Shown: positions 1 to 7,795, counted from the first letter of the stretch. The stretch: 44,371 nt of DNA from Ruminococcaceae bacterium UBA1730 (GCA_002315935.1 DCII01000026.1:1-44371); one strand, 5' to 3'. Numbers and translations are program-made. The notes: generated from the sequence alone by a model not told the origin.

Positions 1-24
1 GTTCAACCACGCGCGGAATATTCA

Positions 25-582
25 TCAATTCGGGTCAAATGTATCACTAAGTTCTTTCAATGCACGAAAAGAATCTTTAAAAGCTTTTTGAAATTCTTTA
101 TTGGATATTATTGCAAAAACTTTGGTACGAACAACAAGCAATTTATATTTCATACTATTTCTCTTTGATGGATCAAGTGCTGTAAGCAACATATCACAAT
201 TATATTTTCTTGTTGTTTTAGATATTTTCAATATTATCAATAATTGCAAAATAAGACAGCCAAATATAAACAACAATGAAATAAAAACATTAAATGAACT
301 TTTTTCCCCATTAATCATACCTATAGATCCAAAAAGCAAAAACATTTTTATAATTTGCATTTTTAACAAATATTTATCCCAAACATATAACAGTTCACAT
401 CCAAACAAAGATAGCAATAAAGATATTGAAGGTTTGGCAAAGGGAATTCTTGCTATTACCTCCAATTCATCGCTTGTTGCCAAAGACATTTTTTGTGTAA
501 TTTCTTTTTCGTCATGTCCTTTAGTCGGGAATAAAGATTTTGAATAAAGATTCATAAACTTTATTATAAATTCCTGCTTCAT
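25..582 (-). CDS. Small membrane protein of unknown function
   Basis: This 185-aa protein belongs to no family I recognise. It has a charged N-terminal segment of about 45 residues, then two hydrophobic stretches (roughly residues 50-90, possibly two passes, and 97-118) joined by a short polar loop, and a basic C-terminal region of about 65 residues that is probably cytosolic. The start is supported by a strong GGAGGAG ribosome binding site on the minus strand, a few bases before the ATG. It lies divergent to a small XRE regulator. The DNA is clearly richer in A and T than the housekeeping genes to the right, and Asn/Lys/Ile codons ending in A or T dominate, which suggests transfer. An open frame on the opposite strand (101-547) is a shadow. 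The gene is likely real; its role is unknown. Confidence 0.65.
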   Translation of the reverse strand: MKQEFIIKFMNLYSKSLFPTKGHDEKEITQKMSLATSDELEVIARIPFAKPSISLLLSLFGCELLYVWDKYLLKMQIIKMFLLFGSIGMINGEKSSFNVFISLLFIFGCLILQLLIILKISKTTRKYNCDMLLTALDPSKRNSMKYKLLVVRTKVFAIISNKEFQKAFKDSFRALKELSDTFDPN

Positions 583-735
583 AAATAAACTCCTCCGAAA
601 TATCTAATCATTAATCTTTCTGTAATTCCATATTATCACTATAAATATTAAATGTCAATACTATAGTTGTATTTATTGATGTTTATTTTTGCTACTATTG
701 TAAAATAAAGATAGTGAATGGAAGTGAATTCTTAA

Positions 736-1017
736 ATGGATGTTGGAAGCAGAATTCGTTTTTTCAGAGAGAAACGAAATATATCCGTTAATAAACTTGC
801 ATATCTCAGCGGAGTTTCACAAAGCTATTTAAGAGATATTGAATTAGGAAAAAAACAGCCAACTGTTGATTACTTAGAATACATTTGTTATGGATTAAAC
901 ATTTCTTTGAAGGAATTTTTTGATGTTGAAAATACAAATAGCAATATAATTTCTGCATTACAACGATTAGACGAGAATCAAAAGAAATTACTGCTTGAAT
1001 TTATTAACTCATTGTAA
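736..1017 (+). CDS. XRE-family helix-turn-helix regulator
   Basis: This 93-aa protein is almost entirely one Cro/CI-type helix-turn-helix domain (residues about 4-62). The recognition-helix region SGVSQSYLRDIELGKKQP is typical of XRE/SinR-like repressors. A C-terminal helix (about 68-93) could mediate dimerisation. The start is preceded by GGAAG, a modest binding site. It is divergent to the membrane protein at 25-582 and shares its AT-rich composition, so it may control that gene or itself. No inducer-binding or peptidase domain is present. The family assignment is firm; the target is inference from position. Such small regulators are common on mobile islands, which fits the composition. Confidence 0.85.
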   Translation: MDVGSRIRFFREKRNISVNKLAYLSGVSQSYLRDIELGKKQPTVDYLEYICYGLNISLKEFFDVENTNSNIISALQRLDENQKKLLLEFINSL

Positions 1018-1043
1018 CTAATAGTAATCCAATTATAAATTTC

Positions 1044-1072
1044 TTTACTTCAAAGAATAAATATGCTACAAT
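1044..1072 (+). promoter_or_regulatory. Promoter for the predicted structured RNA
   Basis: A TTTACT -35 element (1044-1049), a 17-base spacer and a TACAAT -10 element (1067-1072) are preceded by a TGC extended -10 at 1064-1066. Transcription would begin near 1079, directly ahead of the folded RNA at 1079-1205. No coding frame starts nearby. Confidence 0.55.
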
Positions 1073-1078
1073 TAATAC

Positions 1079-1205
1079 ACAATAGAATGGTTTGAAGTAG
1101 AAAATGTGCTGCTACGCACCCTCGTGGTCAAAAGAAATGTGGAATCGGCACTCCACCAAGCCATTATTTAAAGAGCGATTCGAAAGGATCGCTCTTTAAC
1201 TGTTT
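1079..1205 (+). ncRNA. Predicted structured small RNA, class unknown
   Basis: A segment of about 120 nt between a promoter (1044-1072) and a strong hairpin (1170-1197) folds well by eye. A 9-bp closing stem pairs 1086-1094 with 1157-1165 (one G-U pair). Inside it are a GTGC/GCAC hairpin (1106-1109 with 1116-1119) and a GTGGA/TCCAC hairpin (1139-1143 with 1152-1156) whose 3' side abuts the closing stem, as in a three-way junction. No open frame explains it. I do not recognise the family. It could be a small regulatory RNA, a ribozyme, or an orphan aptamer upstream of the phosphatase gene at 1325, although that gene has its own promoter at 1222-1250. Confidence 0.45.
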
Positions 1206-1207
1206 TA
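1170..1207 (+). terminator. Hairpin terminator after the small RNA
   Basis: A perfect 10-bp inverted repeat (AAAGAGCGAT at 1170-1179, ATCGCTCTTT at 1188-1197) with an 8-base loop is followed by AACTGTTTTATT. The U-tract is imperfect, so termination may be partial. It separates the structured RNA from the promoter of the next gene. Confidence 0.6.
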
Positions 1208-1221
1208 TTCACAAAAAACTG

Positions 1222-1250
1222 TTTACCATCGTGGGTTATAGTGGTATAAT
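1222..1250 (+). promoter_or_regulatory. Promoter of the PHP phosphatase gene
   Basis: TTTACC (1222-1227) and a consensus TATAAT (1245-1250) are separated by exactly 17 bases. The start of transcription is expected near 1257, giving a 5' leader that contains the palindromic repeat at 1264-1306. Confidence 0.7.
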
Positions 1251-1263
1251 AAGAAAAAACTAA

Positions 1264-1306
1264 GGAAACGCTGATTAAATCGGCAAGCAAGATTTTCAGC
1301 GTTTCC
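1264..1306. repeat. 43-bp palindromic repeat, copy A
   Basis: The ends GGAAACGCTGA and TCAGCGTTTCC form a perfect 11-bp inverted repeat. The 31 bases at 1266-1296 are identical, in inverted orientation, to 20995-21025, so this belongs to a dispersed repeat family. It looks like an internally shortened form of the ~150-bp element at 20879-21028. It sits in the 5' leader of the phosphatase gene, where its RNA would form a hairpin without a following U-tract. Confidence 0.7.
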
Positions 1307-1324
1307 CCAAATCGAGGTTCTTTT

Positions 1325-2089
1325 ATGTTTGCAAATTACCATACCCACACCTTCCGTTGCGGCCATGCTTCGGGAACGGAAAGAGAATATATCGAAAACG
1401 CCATCAGAGGCGGATTTAAAATTCTCGGCTTTTCAGACCATGCTCCGTTTATGTTTCCCGACGGCAGAGAATCGAGCTTCAGAGTTCCTACATTCATGGC
1501 ACAGGATTATTTTGAAACCTTGCAGGCTCTGCGTGAAGAATATAAAGACAGAATAAAGATACACATTGGCTTTGAGATGGAATATTATCCGAAATATTTT
1601 GACAGGATGCTGAAATATGCAAAATCTTTCGGCTCTGAATATCTTATTCTCGGTCAGCATTTCATCAGCAATGAAGACCCCGGCTCAACATATTCCGGCA
1701 GTCCGTGCACGGATGAGATTAAAATCGTTGAATATGCCGATTGCCTTATTGAAGCGATGAAAACAGGTGAATTCAGTTATATTGCCCATCCGGATGTTTT
1801 CAATTTTGTCGGTGATAAGGCAATTCGTGAAAGAGAATGGAGAAGAATCTGCGTTGCCGCCCGTGAAATGGATATACCTCTTGAAATAAACTTTCTCGGA
1901 ATCCGAACAGGTCGCCATTACCCTGCCGCAGATTTTTGGCGTGTTGCAGGCGAAGAAAAGCCGAAGGTTATTTTCGGGCTGGATGCTCATGAGGTTGTTG
2001 ACACCGTTGACGAAAAGTCTCTTGCAATTGCGAAAAAGGCTGTTGATTTTTACGGCCTGCCATTAATTGATAAGCTTGAAATGGACTGA
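1325..2089 (+). CDS. hisJ: Histidinol-phosphatase, PHP family (HisJ/HisK type)
   Basis: This 254-aa PHP-domain phosphohydrolase most resembles the HisJ/HisK family, which dephosphorylates histidinol phosphate, the penultimate step of histidine synthesis, in the cytosol. The metal-binding motifs are in order: HTH at residues 6-8, GFSDHAPF near 40, GFEMEY near 80, LGQHF near 103, IAHPDVF near 150 and FGLDAHE near 220. Length is normal for the family. The start is supported by GAGG at 1314-1317 and a promoter at 1222-1250. No other histidine gene is present, so the gene is separate from a his operon, as is common for this family. Related PHP phosphoesterases with other substrates cannot be excluded from sequence. 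Confidence 0.85.
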   Translation: MFANYHTHTFRCGHASGTEREYIENAIRGGFKILGFSDHAPFMFPDGRESSFRVPTFMAQDYFETLQALREEYKDRIKIHIGFEMEYYPKYFDRMLKYAKSFGSEYLILGQHFISNEDPGSTYSGSPCTDEIKIVEYADCLIEAMKTGEFSYIAHPDVFNFVGDKAIREREWRRICVAAREMDIPLEINFLGIRTGRHYPAADFWRVAGEEKPKVIFGLDAHEVVDTVDEKSLAIAKKAVDFYGLPLIDKLEMD

Positions 2090-2162
2090 ATATAATAAAA
2101 TTTAGGTTCACGGAAAGCAGTGGAAACAATACAGGCATTAACAGTTGAGGTTAAAAATCAAG

Positions 2163-2188
2163 TCATTGCGAGCGAAGCGTGGCAATCC
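2163..2188. repeat. REP-like element with GCGAGCGAAGCG core
   Basis: The motif at 2163-2188 has ATTGC and GCAAT arms (2165-2169, 2182-2186) around GAGCGAAGCGTG. It resembles a dispersed short palindromic sequence (core TTGCGAGCGAAGCG..GCAAT) recalled from many unrelated bacterial genomes. It lies in the gap between two convergent genes. Confidence 0.5.
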
Positions 2189-2236
2189 GTTTTTCTTCGG
2201 AAATACATTGCCTTTTTATTTCTTTTTCATATTTGA

Positions 2237-2272
2237 AAAAAGACGCAGAACGGAAACCGTTCTACGTCTTTT
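2237..2272. terminator. Bidirectional terminator between convergent genes
   Basis: A 16-bp inverted repeat with one mismatch (2237-2252 with 2257-2272, loop AAAC) is flanked by A-rich sequence on the left and TTTT on the right, so it can act on both strands. It serves the phosphatase gene (1325-2089, +) and the WG-repeat gene (2395-3636, -). Nothing else recognisable except the REP-like motif occurs in 2090-2394. Confidence 0.75.
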
Positions 2273-2394
2273 CTCGGATGGCTCTACAATGTTGCTCACA
2301 TATGCAGATCTGTAATTATGAGTATAATCTCTGCGTAAAAATATGTCAATGTTATTTTGAAAAGTTTTACATATTGTTTACACATTGTATGGTT

Positions 2395-3636
2395 TTACTG
2401 CTCAAATACAGCTGTATTTTCATTATTTTCGGCAGTTGAAGGCTCAATATATTCAATCAGGAAGTCCGAGCTGACCCAACCTGTTGTATTTTTGTATTTT
2501 ACACAAGCCCAACCGGAAACCGCTTCCGTCACCTCAACAACCGTTCCGTTCGGAAGCTTTCCGACTATGCCGGAATCAGTCTCGGCAGTTCTTCTGATAT
2601 TGAGCACACTGCCGGAGGTTTTGATGAGATATTTCCCTGCCGGAAGAGATGAGGCTGTCGGCACAGGCTCTGTTGTGGTCTGACCATCTGTTGCGGCTTC
2701 CAAAAGCTCATTATCAACGGTCAGAATTCCCCATTTTCCCTCCTTGAAGGCAACAAATTTTCCGTCTCTGCCCTGAAGAATTCTGTCAAAAACAAAGCTG
2801 ACCACCGTCTCACCCTTCAGGTTGATTATTCCGTATTTTCCGTTCTGCTTAACCGGCACAAGTCCGTTTTCGAATGAAAAAGCAATGTCTCTTCCGAGAA
2901 GGTCGCATTCGCTGACCGATTCATATTCAAATCCAAGAACGGACAGCCCGATTTCGTTGATATATCCCCATTTTCCGTCTTTTTTAACTGCGGCAATTCC
3001 CTGCGAATAATCCATCGCTCCGTCATAAGCGAGAGCAATTTCGAGCAAATTCTGCTCGTTGATATATCCCCATTTTTCGCCCTCCTCGGCCCCGTTTGAA
3101 ACCGGGTAAAGTCCCTTTTCAAGCTCCAGCTCATCCGACTTGATTTTGCCGTTATATCCAAGCTCGTCAAACCATGCAAGATGGTCATTCTTTTCGCTCC
3201 AGCAGGGAATTTCTTCGGGCTTTTCCGCTCCGTGATACTGCCTTGTTGAAATCGTCATGCTTTCGGTATCAACAAGAAGCAGATATTCCGAAAGGGGACT
3301 TTTGACCGTGTATCTGTAATTTCTCCATCTGTCGCAGAGGATGTTGAATTCATCGTTTTCGGCAGGTTCTTTTTTTGCTCCGTCTGGCGAAAGAATTCCG
3401 AGCTTTCCCGTCTGCAAATCGGTAAAAACATCAAATTTTCCGTCAACACTCTTAACGGTTGAAATTTTTTCGAAGCCGTCGGTCACAAACGAACCGCCCG
3501 TAACACGCTTTGCCTCCTCTTCTTTTTTGTGCTTTAGCGAAAGTCCGATTATGCTGACAATTGCTATTGCCACCGCCGCCGCTATGCACAACGCCGCCGG
3601 CAACCATTTAGGCATTCTTTTTTCTGAAACAGCCAT
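2395..3636 (-). CDS. Membrane-anchored WG-repeat protein with C-terminal SH3b domain
   Basis: This 413-aa protein starts with a basic patch and one transmembrane segment (about residues 10-33), so most of it should be outside the membrane. The middle part (about 50-310) carries WG repeats, seen as DGKWGYINE, NGKYGIINLKGE and EGKWGILTVDNE, a beta-propeller-like fold used for binding. A linker rich in Thr/Ser/Pro leads to a bacterial SH3 domain (about 330-400; LNIRRTAETDSGIVGKL and GWVSSDFL motifs), a fold that often binds peptidoglycan. A GGAGG site precedes the ATG and a promoter lies at 3692-3720. The architecture points to a cell-wall-associated structural or sensory protein; the exact role is unknown. 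There is no enzymatic domain. Confidence 0.8.
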   Translation of the reverse strand: MAVSEKRMPKWLPAALCIAAAVAIAIVSIIGLSLKHKKEEEAKRVTGGSFVTDGFEKISTVKSVDGKFDVFTDLQTGKLGILSPDGAKKEPAENDEFNILCDRWRNYRYTVKSPLSEYLLLVDTESMTISTRQYHGAEKPEEIPCWSEKNDHLAWFDELGYNGKIKSDELELEKGLYPVSNGAEEGEKWGYINEQNLLEIALAYDGAMDYSQGIAAVKKDGKWGYINEIGLSVLGFEYESVSECDLLGRDIAFSFENGLVPVKQNGKYGIINLKGETVVSFVFDRILQGRDGKFVAFKEGKWGILTVDNELLEAATDGQTTTEPVPTASSLPAGKYLIKTSGSVLNIRRTAETDSGIVGKLPNGTVVEVTEAVSGWACVKYKNTTGWVSSDFLIEYIEPSTAENNENTAVFEQ

Positions 3637-3691
3637 AATAAACCTCCGAAAAAATTTTTATAATAAAACAATAATTTGCTTTGTTTCCTTA

Positions 3692-3720
3692 ATTATATCA
3701 TACGAATACCTCAAGAGCAA
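3692..3720 (-). promoter_or_regulatory. Promoter of the WG/SH3b gene
   Basis: On the minus strand, TTGCTC (complement of 3715-3720) is followed after 17 bases by TATAAT (complement of 3692-3697), with a TGA extended -10 just upstream. Confidence 0.6.
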
Positions 3721-3762
3721 TTGAAAAAATTCAAAAAATTCCTTGTTTCTTTAATCATTTTC

Positions 3763-3791
3763 TTGACTATTGAAATATTTTGTTATATATT
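3763..3791 (+). promoter_or_regulatory. Promoter of the SDR-type reductase gene
   Basis: TTGACT (3763-3768), a 17-base spacer and TATATT (3786-3791) lie 58 bases before the ATG at 3849, in an AT-rich intergenic stretch. Confidence 0.7.
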
Positions 3792-3848
3792 ATATTAGTA
3801 TTATAGGCAGTGTGCGCAAAAATTACTGCTCAAGGAGGAAATATAATA

Positions 3849-4871
3849 ATGAAAGTTTTCATGATCGGCGGAACCGGTCTTCTCGGCTGCGAAGCAGCAA
3901 TCCAGCTCATCAAGCACGGCCACGAAGTTACTTCGGTTGCTCTCCCTCCGCTTCCCGTCGGAGCACCCATTCCCGAAGAAATGGAGCTTATTTTCCAGGA
4001 TATTAATAAGATGTCCGATGAAGATGTTCTCAAGATGCTCGAAGGTAAGGATGCTTTCATCTTCGCAGCAGGCGTTGACGAAAGAGTTGAATTTCCCGCA
4101 CCCGTTATGGATTATTACACCAAGTTCAACATTGCTCCTCTCGAAAGACTTCTGCCCCTGTGCAAGAAGGCAGGCGTTAAGAGAGCGGTTGTTCTCGGCT
4201 CATATTTCTCATGGTTCACAAAGCAGAATCCCGAAATGAAGCTTGATGAAAAGAACAAATATTTCAAGTCACGCCTCATTCAGGAAAAGGTCTGCGAGGA
4301 TGCCTGCGACGATAATTTCAGCTGCAAGGTTCTTGAGCTTCCTTATATTTTCGGCACTCAGCCCGGCAGAAAGCCCGTTTGGACTATTCTCATTGAGCAG
4401 ATTAAGATGATGGACAAGCTTCCCTGCACCCTCTATCCCAAGGGAGGCACGGCAATGCTCACCTGCCGTCAGGTCGGCGAGGTTATCTGCGGAGCGGCAG
4501 AAAGAGAAGTTCCCGGCTTTGAAGCATTCCCCATCGGTATGTATAACCTCAAGTGGGATGAATTCCTCAAGATTGTTTATGATGCAAGAGGAATGGGTCC
4601 CAACAGAAAAATTATCGGCGTTCCTCCCATCATGATGAAGATGGGCATGGTCAAGGTTGCCAACGACTATAAGAAGAGAAAGATTGATTCCGGCATGGAT
4701 CCGTTCAACCTTCCCGACATCATGGATAAGGATATTTTTTACAGCTGCAAGATTTCGGAAGAACTCGGTGCAACTCCCGATGACATCAAGGCCGCTATCT
4801 TTGATTCAATCAAGGTCAGCGTTGCCTCATATGAAGGCAAGGTCAAGCTCCTCGAAATGAAGGGCGAATAA
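3849..4871 (+). CDS. NAD(P)-dependent epimerase/dehydratase-family protein (extended SDR)
   Basis: This 340-aa Rossmann-fold protein of the atypical/extended short-chain dehydrogenase group binds NAD(P) through GGTGLLG near the N-terminus (about residues 7-13). It also has the FAAGVDE stretch near 75 and an LGSYFSWF segment near 120. The usual YxxxK catalytic pair is not obvious; a KNKYFKSRLIQE segment sits where it would be expected, so it may bind the nucleotide without classic SDR catalysis. The start is set by AAGGAGGA immediately before the ATG; an upstream in-frame GTG at 3810 lies before that site and is unlikely. Codons (CTC, CCC, AAG) look optimised, and with the strong promoter this suggests high expression. 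It is a single-gene unit with terminator; the substrate is unknown. Confidence 0.75.
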   Translation: MKVFMIGGTGLLGCEAAIQLIKHGHEVTSVALPPLPVGAPIPEEMELIFQDINKMSDEDVLKMLEGKDAFIFAAGVDERVEFPAPVMDYYTKFNIAPLERLLPLCKKAGVKRAVVLGSYFSWFTKQNPEMKLDEKNKYFKSRLIQEKVCEDACDDNFSCKVLELPYIFGTQPGRKPVWTILIEQIKMMDKLPCTLYPKGGTAMLTCRQVGEVICGAAEREVPGFEAFPIGMYNLKWDEFLKIVYDARGMGPNRKIIGVPPIMMKMGMVKVANDYKKRKIDSGMDPFNLPDIMDKDIFYSCKISEELGATPDDIKAAIFDSIKVSVASYEGKVKLLEMKGE

Positions 4872-4884
4872 TTCAGATTTCCGC

Positions 4885-4925
4885 AACACCGGATGATGCG
4901 GCAACATCTCCGGTGTTGTTTGTTA
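4885..4925 (+). terminator. Terminator after the SDR-type gene
   Basis: AACACCGGA (4885-4893) pairs with TCCGGTGTT (4909-4917), with further GATG/CATC pairing inside the loop, followed by GTTTGTTACTT. Confidence 0.7.
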
Positions 4926-4942
4926 CTTAATATAATATAAAG

Positions 4943-4971
4943 TTATTCACTTTTCCCACATCTTTTCCACT
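4943..4971 (+). promoter_or_regulatory. Cluster of three degenerate DnaA-box-like 9-mers upstream of typA
   Basis: TTATTCACT (4943-4951), TTTCCCACA (4952-4960) and TTTTCCACT (4963-4971) lie in the same direction at 9- and 11-base spacing. They differ from TTATNCACA by one, two and two bases. The stretch CACATC-TTTTCCACTTTT closely resembles 17880-17901 in the recR-dnaN gap. It may be a DnaA-responsive control site for typA; that is inference. The remaining gap (4972-5070) has only a TGATATAAA -10-like element at 5019-5027. Confidence 0.35.
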
Positions 4972-5070
4972 TTTGTTACTTTGAAAACAATTTCCGATGC
5001 ACTTTTTCGGCACGGTTTTGATATAAATTACGAAAAAAGACAAATTTTACAGAAAATCAGGTGAATTCCC

Positions 5071-6891
5071 TTGGCACAGAAAAAAGAATTAAGAAATGTT
5101 GCGATTATCGCTCATGTTGACCACGGCAAAACAACCCTTGTTGACGAGCTTCTCAAGCAGAGCGGAACATTCAGAGAAAATGAACAGGTTGCAGACAGAG
5201 TTATGGACTCCAACGACCTTGAGCGTGAAAGAGGTATCACAATTCTTTCAAAGAATACCTCAGTTCATTACAAGGGTACAAAAATCAACATAGTTGACAC
5301 CCCGGGTCATGCCGATTTCGGCGGCGAGGTTGAGCGTATTCTTATGATGGTTGACGGCGTTGTGCTTCTTGTTGACGCCTTCGAGGGCTGTATGCCACAG
5401 ACGAGATTTGTTCTGAAAAAGGCTCTCAATCTCAAAAAGAATGTTCTTGTTGTTATCAACAAGATTGACCGTCCCAACGCAAGACCCTACGAGGTTGTTG
5501 ATGAGGTTCTTGACCTCTTTATTGACCTCGGTGCAGAGGAGGACCAGCTCGAATTCCCCGTTATCTATGCCAGTGCAAGAGACGGATATTCAAGCTCCGA
5601 CCCCAATATGCGTGAGGGTGATATGCGTCCTCTCTTTGATGCTATTCTCGAAAATATTCCAGCTCCCACGGGTGACCCCGATGAACCTCTTCAGGTTCTC
5701 TTCTCAAGCCTCGATTATGATGACTATGTCGGCAGAATCGGCGTTGGCAGAGTTGAAAAGGGAATTATAAAAAAAGGTCAGTCGGTTTCTCTGTGCAAAA
5801 CAGACGGAACCGTTCAGAATGTCAGAGTTTCAAGGCTTTATCAGTTTGAAGGTCTGAGCAGAGTTGAATGTGACGAAGCTTCGGCAGGCGATATTATCTG
5901 CGTTTCGGGCATTGAAGGAATCAACATCGGCGAAACAGCCTGTGACCCTGACCATGTTGAAGCTCTTCCATTCATCAAGATTGACGAACCGACTATCTCA
6001 ATGAACTTCATTGTCAACGACAGTCCATTTGCCGGCAAGGAAGGCAAATTCGTCACCTCAAGAAATGTCCGTGACAGACTTTTCAAAGAGGTTGAAACAA
6101 ATGTCAGCATGAGAGTTGAAGAAACGGAAAGCACAGACACCTTCAAGGTTTCGGGCAGAGGAGAGCTTCATCTTTCAATCCTCATTGAAACAATGCGTCG
6201 CCAGGGCTACGAATTCCAGGTTTCAAGACCCAAGGTTATCTTCAAAGAAAAAGACGGCGTTCTTCTTGAACCCATTGAGCTTCTTATTGTTGAGGTTCCC
6301 GAACAGTATGTCGGTGCAGTTATCGAAAAGCTCGGTTCACGCAAGGGAGAGCTTGAAAATATGGGTGCTCGTGAAGGCGGTTCAACCCATCTTGAATTCA
6401 AAATTCCTTCAAGAGGACTTATCGGCTACCGTGCGGAATTCCTTACCGACACCAACGGCAACGGCATCATGAATCAGCTCTTTGATGGTTATGAACCCTA
6501 TAAGGGTGAAATTCAGACCCGTGAAAGAGGTTCGATTGTTGTTCACGAAACCGGCGTCAGCACAGCATACGGTCTTTTCAATACTCAGGACAGAGGTCGT
6601 CTCTTCATTCCCGCAGGCGTTGATGTTTATGAAGGAATGATAGTCGGCGAATGTGCCAAGAATGAAGATATTACCTGCAATGTCTGCAAGTCAAAGCATC
6701 TCACAAACACCCGTGCTTCCGGCTCAGATGATGCTCTTCGCCTTGTTCCTCACAGCGTTCTCAGCCTTGAGCAGTGCATGGAATTCATCAAGGATGATGA
6801 GCTTCTTGAGGTCACTCCGCAGTCGCTTCGTCTTCGAAAACGCACCCTTTCAAAGGAACAGCGTATGAAGGAACAATTCAGAAAGAAATGA
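5071..6891 (+). CDS. typA: Ribosome-associated GTPase TypA/BipA
   Basis: This 606-aa translational GTPase acts on the 50S subunit, helping ribosome assembly and adaptation to stress or cold. The G domain (1-200) has AHVDHGKTTL (G1), RGITI (G2), DTPGHADF (G3), NKIDRP (G4) and SARDG (G5-like). Domain II is at about 210-300, the EF-G-like III/V domains at about 310-480 (GRGELHLS, PSRGLIGYR), and the TypA-specific C-terminal domain follows (KSKHLTNTRASGSDDALRL). Length is normal. The start is TTG with AGGTG seven bases upstream; no better ATG exists. It is the first gene of the typA-ribF-uracil glycosylase unit, and degenerate DnaA boxes lie upstream. Confidence 0.97.
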   Translation: MAQKKELRNVAIIAHVDHGKTTLVDELLKQSGTFRENEQVADRVMDSNDLERERGITILSKNTSVHYKGTKINIVDTPGHADFGGEVERILMMVDGVVLLVDAFEGCMPQTRFVLKKALNLKKNVLVVINKIDRPNARPYEVVDEVLDLFIDLGAEEDQLEFPVIYASARDGYSSSDPNMREGDMRPLFDAILENIPAPTGDPDEPLQVLFSSLDYDDYVGRIGVGRVEKGIIKKGQSVSLCKTDGTVQNVRVSRLYQFEGLSRVECDEASAGDIICVSGIEGINIGETACDPDHVEALPFIKIDEPTISMNFIVNDSPFAGKEGKFVTSRNVRDRLFKEVETNVSMRVEETESTDTFKVSGRGELHLSILIETMRRQGYEFQVSRPKVIFKEKDGVLLEPIELLIVEVPEQYVGAVIEKLGSRKGELENMGAREGGSTHLEFKIPSRGLIGYRAEFLTDTNGNGIMNQLFDGYEPYKGEIQTRERGSIVVHETGVSTAYGLFNTQDRGRLFIPAGVDVYEGMIVGECAKNEDITCNVCKSKHLTNTRASGSDDALRLVPHSVLSLEQCMEFIKDDELLEVTPQSLRLRKRTLSKEQRMKEQFRKK

Positions 6892-6898
6892 TTTTTAA

Positions 6899-7795
6899 TT
6901 GAGTACCGATTTTAAAAACGCCGTTGCTCTCGGAAGCTTTGACGGTCTTCACAAAGGTCATATTTCGGTTATAACCTGCGCTCTTTCGTTCAAGGAGCGT
7001 GGGTTTATTCCTCTTGTGCTTCTTTTCGAAAAGCATCCTCTTTTAAGTCTGACGGGCAAAGCACCTGCCGAGCTTCTTCAGACGGAGGAACGCAACCGTA
7101 TTCTTTCAGAACTCGGCACTCAGATAAAAGTTATTTCATTCGATTCTGTCAGAAATCTTTCATGCAGAGATTTCGTTAAAAATATTCTTATTGATTCTCT
7201 CAACGCAGGAGCAGTCTGCTGCGGTTGGAATTTTCGCTTTGGGAAGAATAACTCAGGCGACTGCGAAGAGCTGAAAAAAATCTGCGATGAATTCGGTCTT
7301 GAGCTGTGCATAAGCGACCACATTGATGTTGAAGGTCAACCCGTCAGCTCTTCGAGAATAAGGCAGGCAATAGTTGACGGAAATATTCAGCTCGCCAACG
7401 CCATGATCGGCAGGGATTTCGGCTATAAATATAAGGTTGTGACGGGTAATCATAGAGGTCATCTCATGGGTGCACCGACAATCAACCAGTATTTCGGCGA
7501 AAATTTTATCATTCCGAAAACGGGAGTTTATGCTTCTTACACAATCGTTGGGGGCAGGGAATATCCGTCAGTCACCAATATCGGTCTTCGTCCGTCATTC
7601 GAAAATGAAGACCTTCGAAGCGAAACCTGCATAATCGGTTTCAGCGGAAATCTTTACGGCGAAAATATCGAAGTCAGACTTCTTGAATATATCCGAGGAG
7701 AGCGTAAGTTTGCAAATTCTGACGATCTGCGAAGTCAGATTGCTCTCGATGCGGAAAAATCAGAAGAAATTTTCAGAAAAAGAGGCGAGCGGTAA
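6899..7795 (+). CDS. ribF: Bifunctional riboflavin kinase/FMN adenylyltransferase
   Basis: RibF (298 aa) phosphorylates riboflavin to FMN and adenylates FMN to FAD, the flavin that MnmG and TrmFO in this window need. The N-terminal nucleotidyltransferase domain shows ALGSFDGLHKGH (about 10-21) and SSSRIRQAI (about 150-158). The C-terminal flavokinase domain shows GAPTIN (about 190), VYASYT, and VTNIGLRPSF (about 221-230). It starts with TTG seven bases after the typA stop; no FMN riboswitch could fit, so expression relies on upstream transcription. The stop overlaps the next ATG (TAATG). Confidence 0.95.
   Translation: MSTDFKNAVALGSFDGLHKGHISVITCALSFKERGFIPLVLLFEKHPLLSLTGKAPAELLQTEERNRILSELGTQIKVISFDSVRNLSCRDFVKNILIDSLNAGAVCCGWNFRFGKNNSGDCEELKKICDEFGLELCISDHIDVEGQPVSSSRIRQAIVDGNIQLANAMIGRDFGYKYKVVTGNHRGHLMGAPTINQYFGENFIIPKTGVYASYTIVGGREYPSVTNIGLRPSFENEDLRSETCIIGFSGNLYGENIEVRLLEYIRGERKFANSDDLRSQIALDAEKSEEIFRKRGER

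Noticed and set aside
101..547. Plus-strand open frame opposite the membrane protein at 25-582
   Set aside because: Antisense shadow in AT-rich DNA without a ribosome binding site; the minus-strand gene has a strong one.
1201..1324. T-box or histidine-responsive leader before the PHP phosphatase
   Set aside because: No T-box sequence (AGGGTGGNACCGCG-like) is present; the only structure is the repeat palindrome.
4872..5070. Replication origin at the gap before typA
   Set aside because: DnaA-like boxes are present but all are imperfect, and there is no trio or AT-rich unwinding stretch; the recR-dnaN gap is a better candidate.
6892..6898. FMN riboswitch before ribF
   Set aside because: Only seven bases separate typA and ribF, too short for any aptamer.
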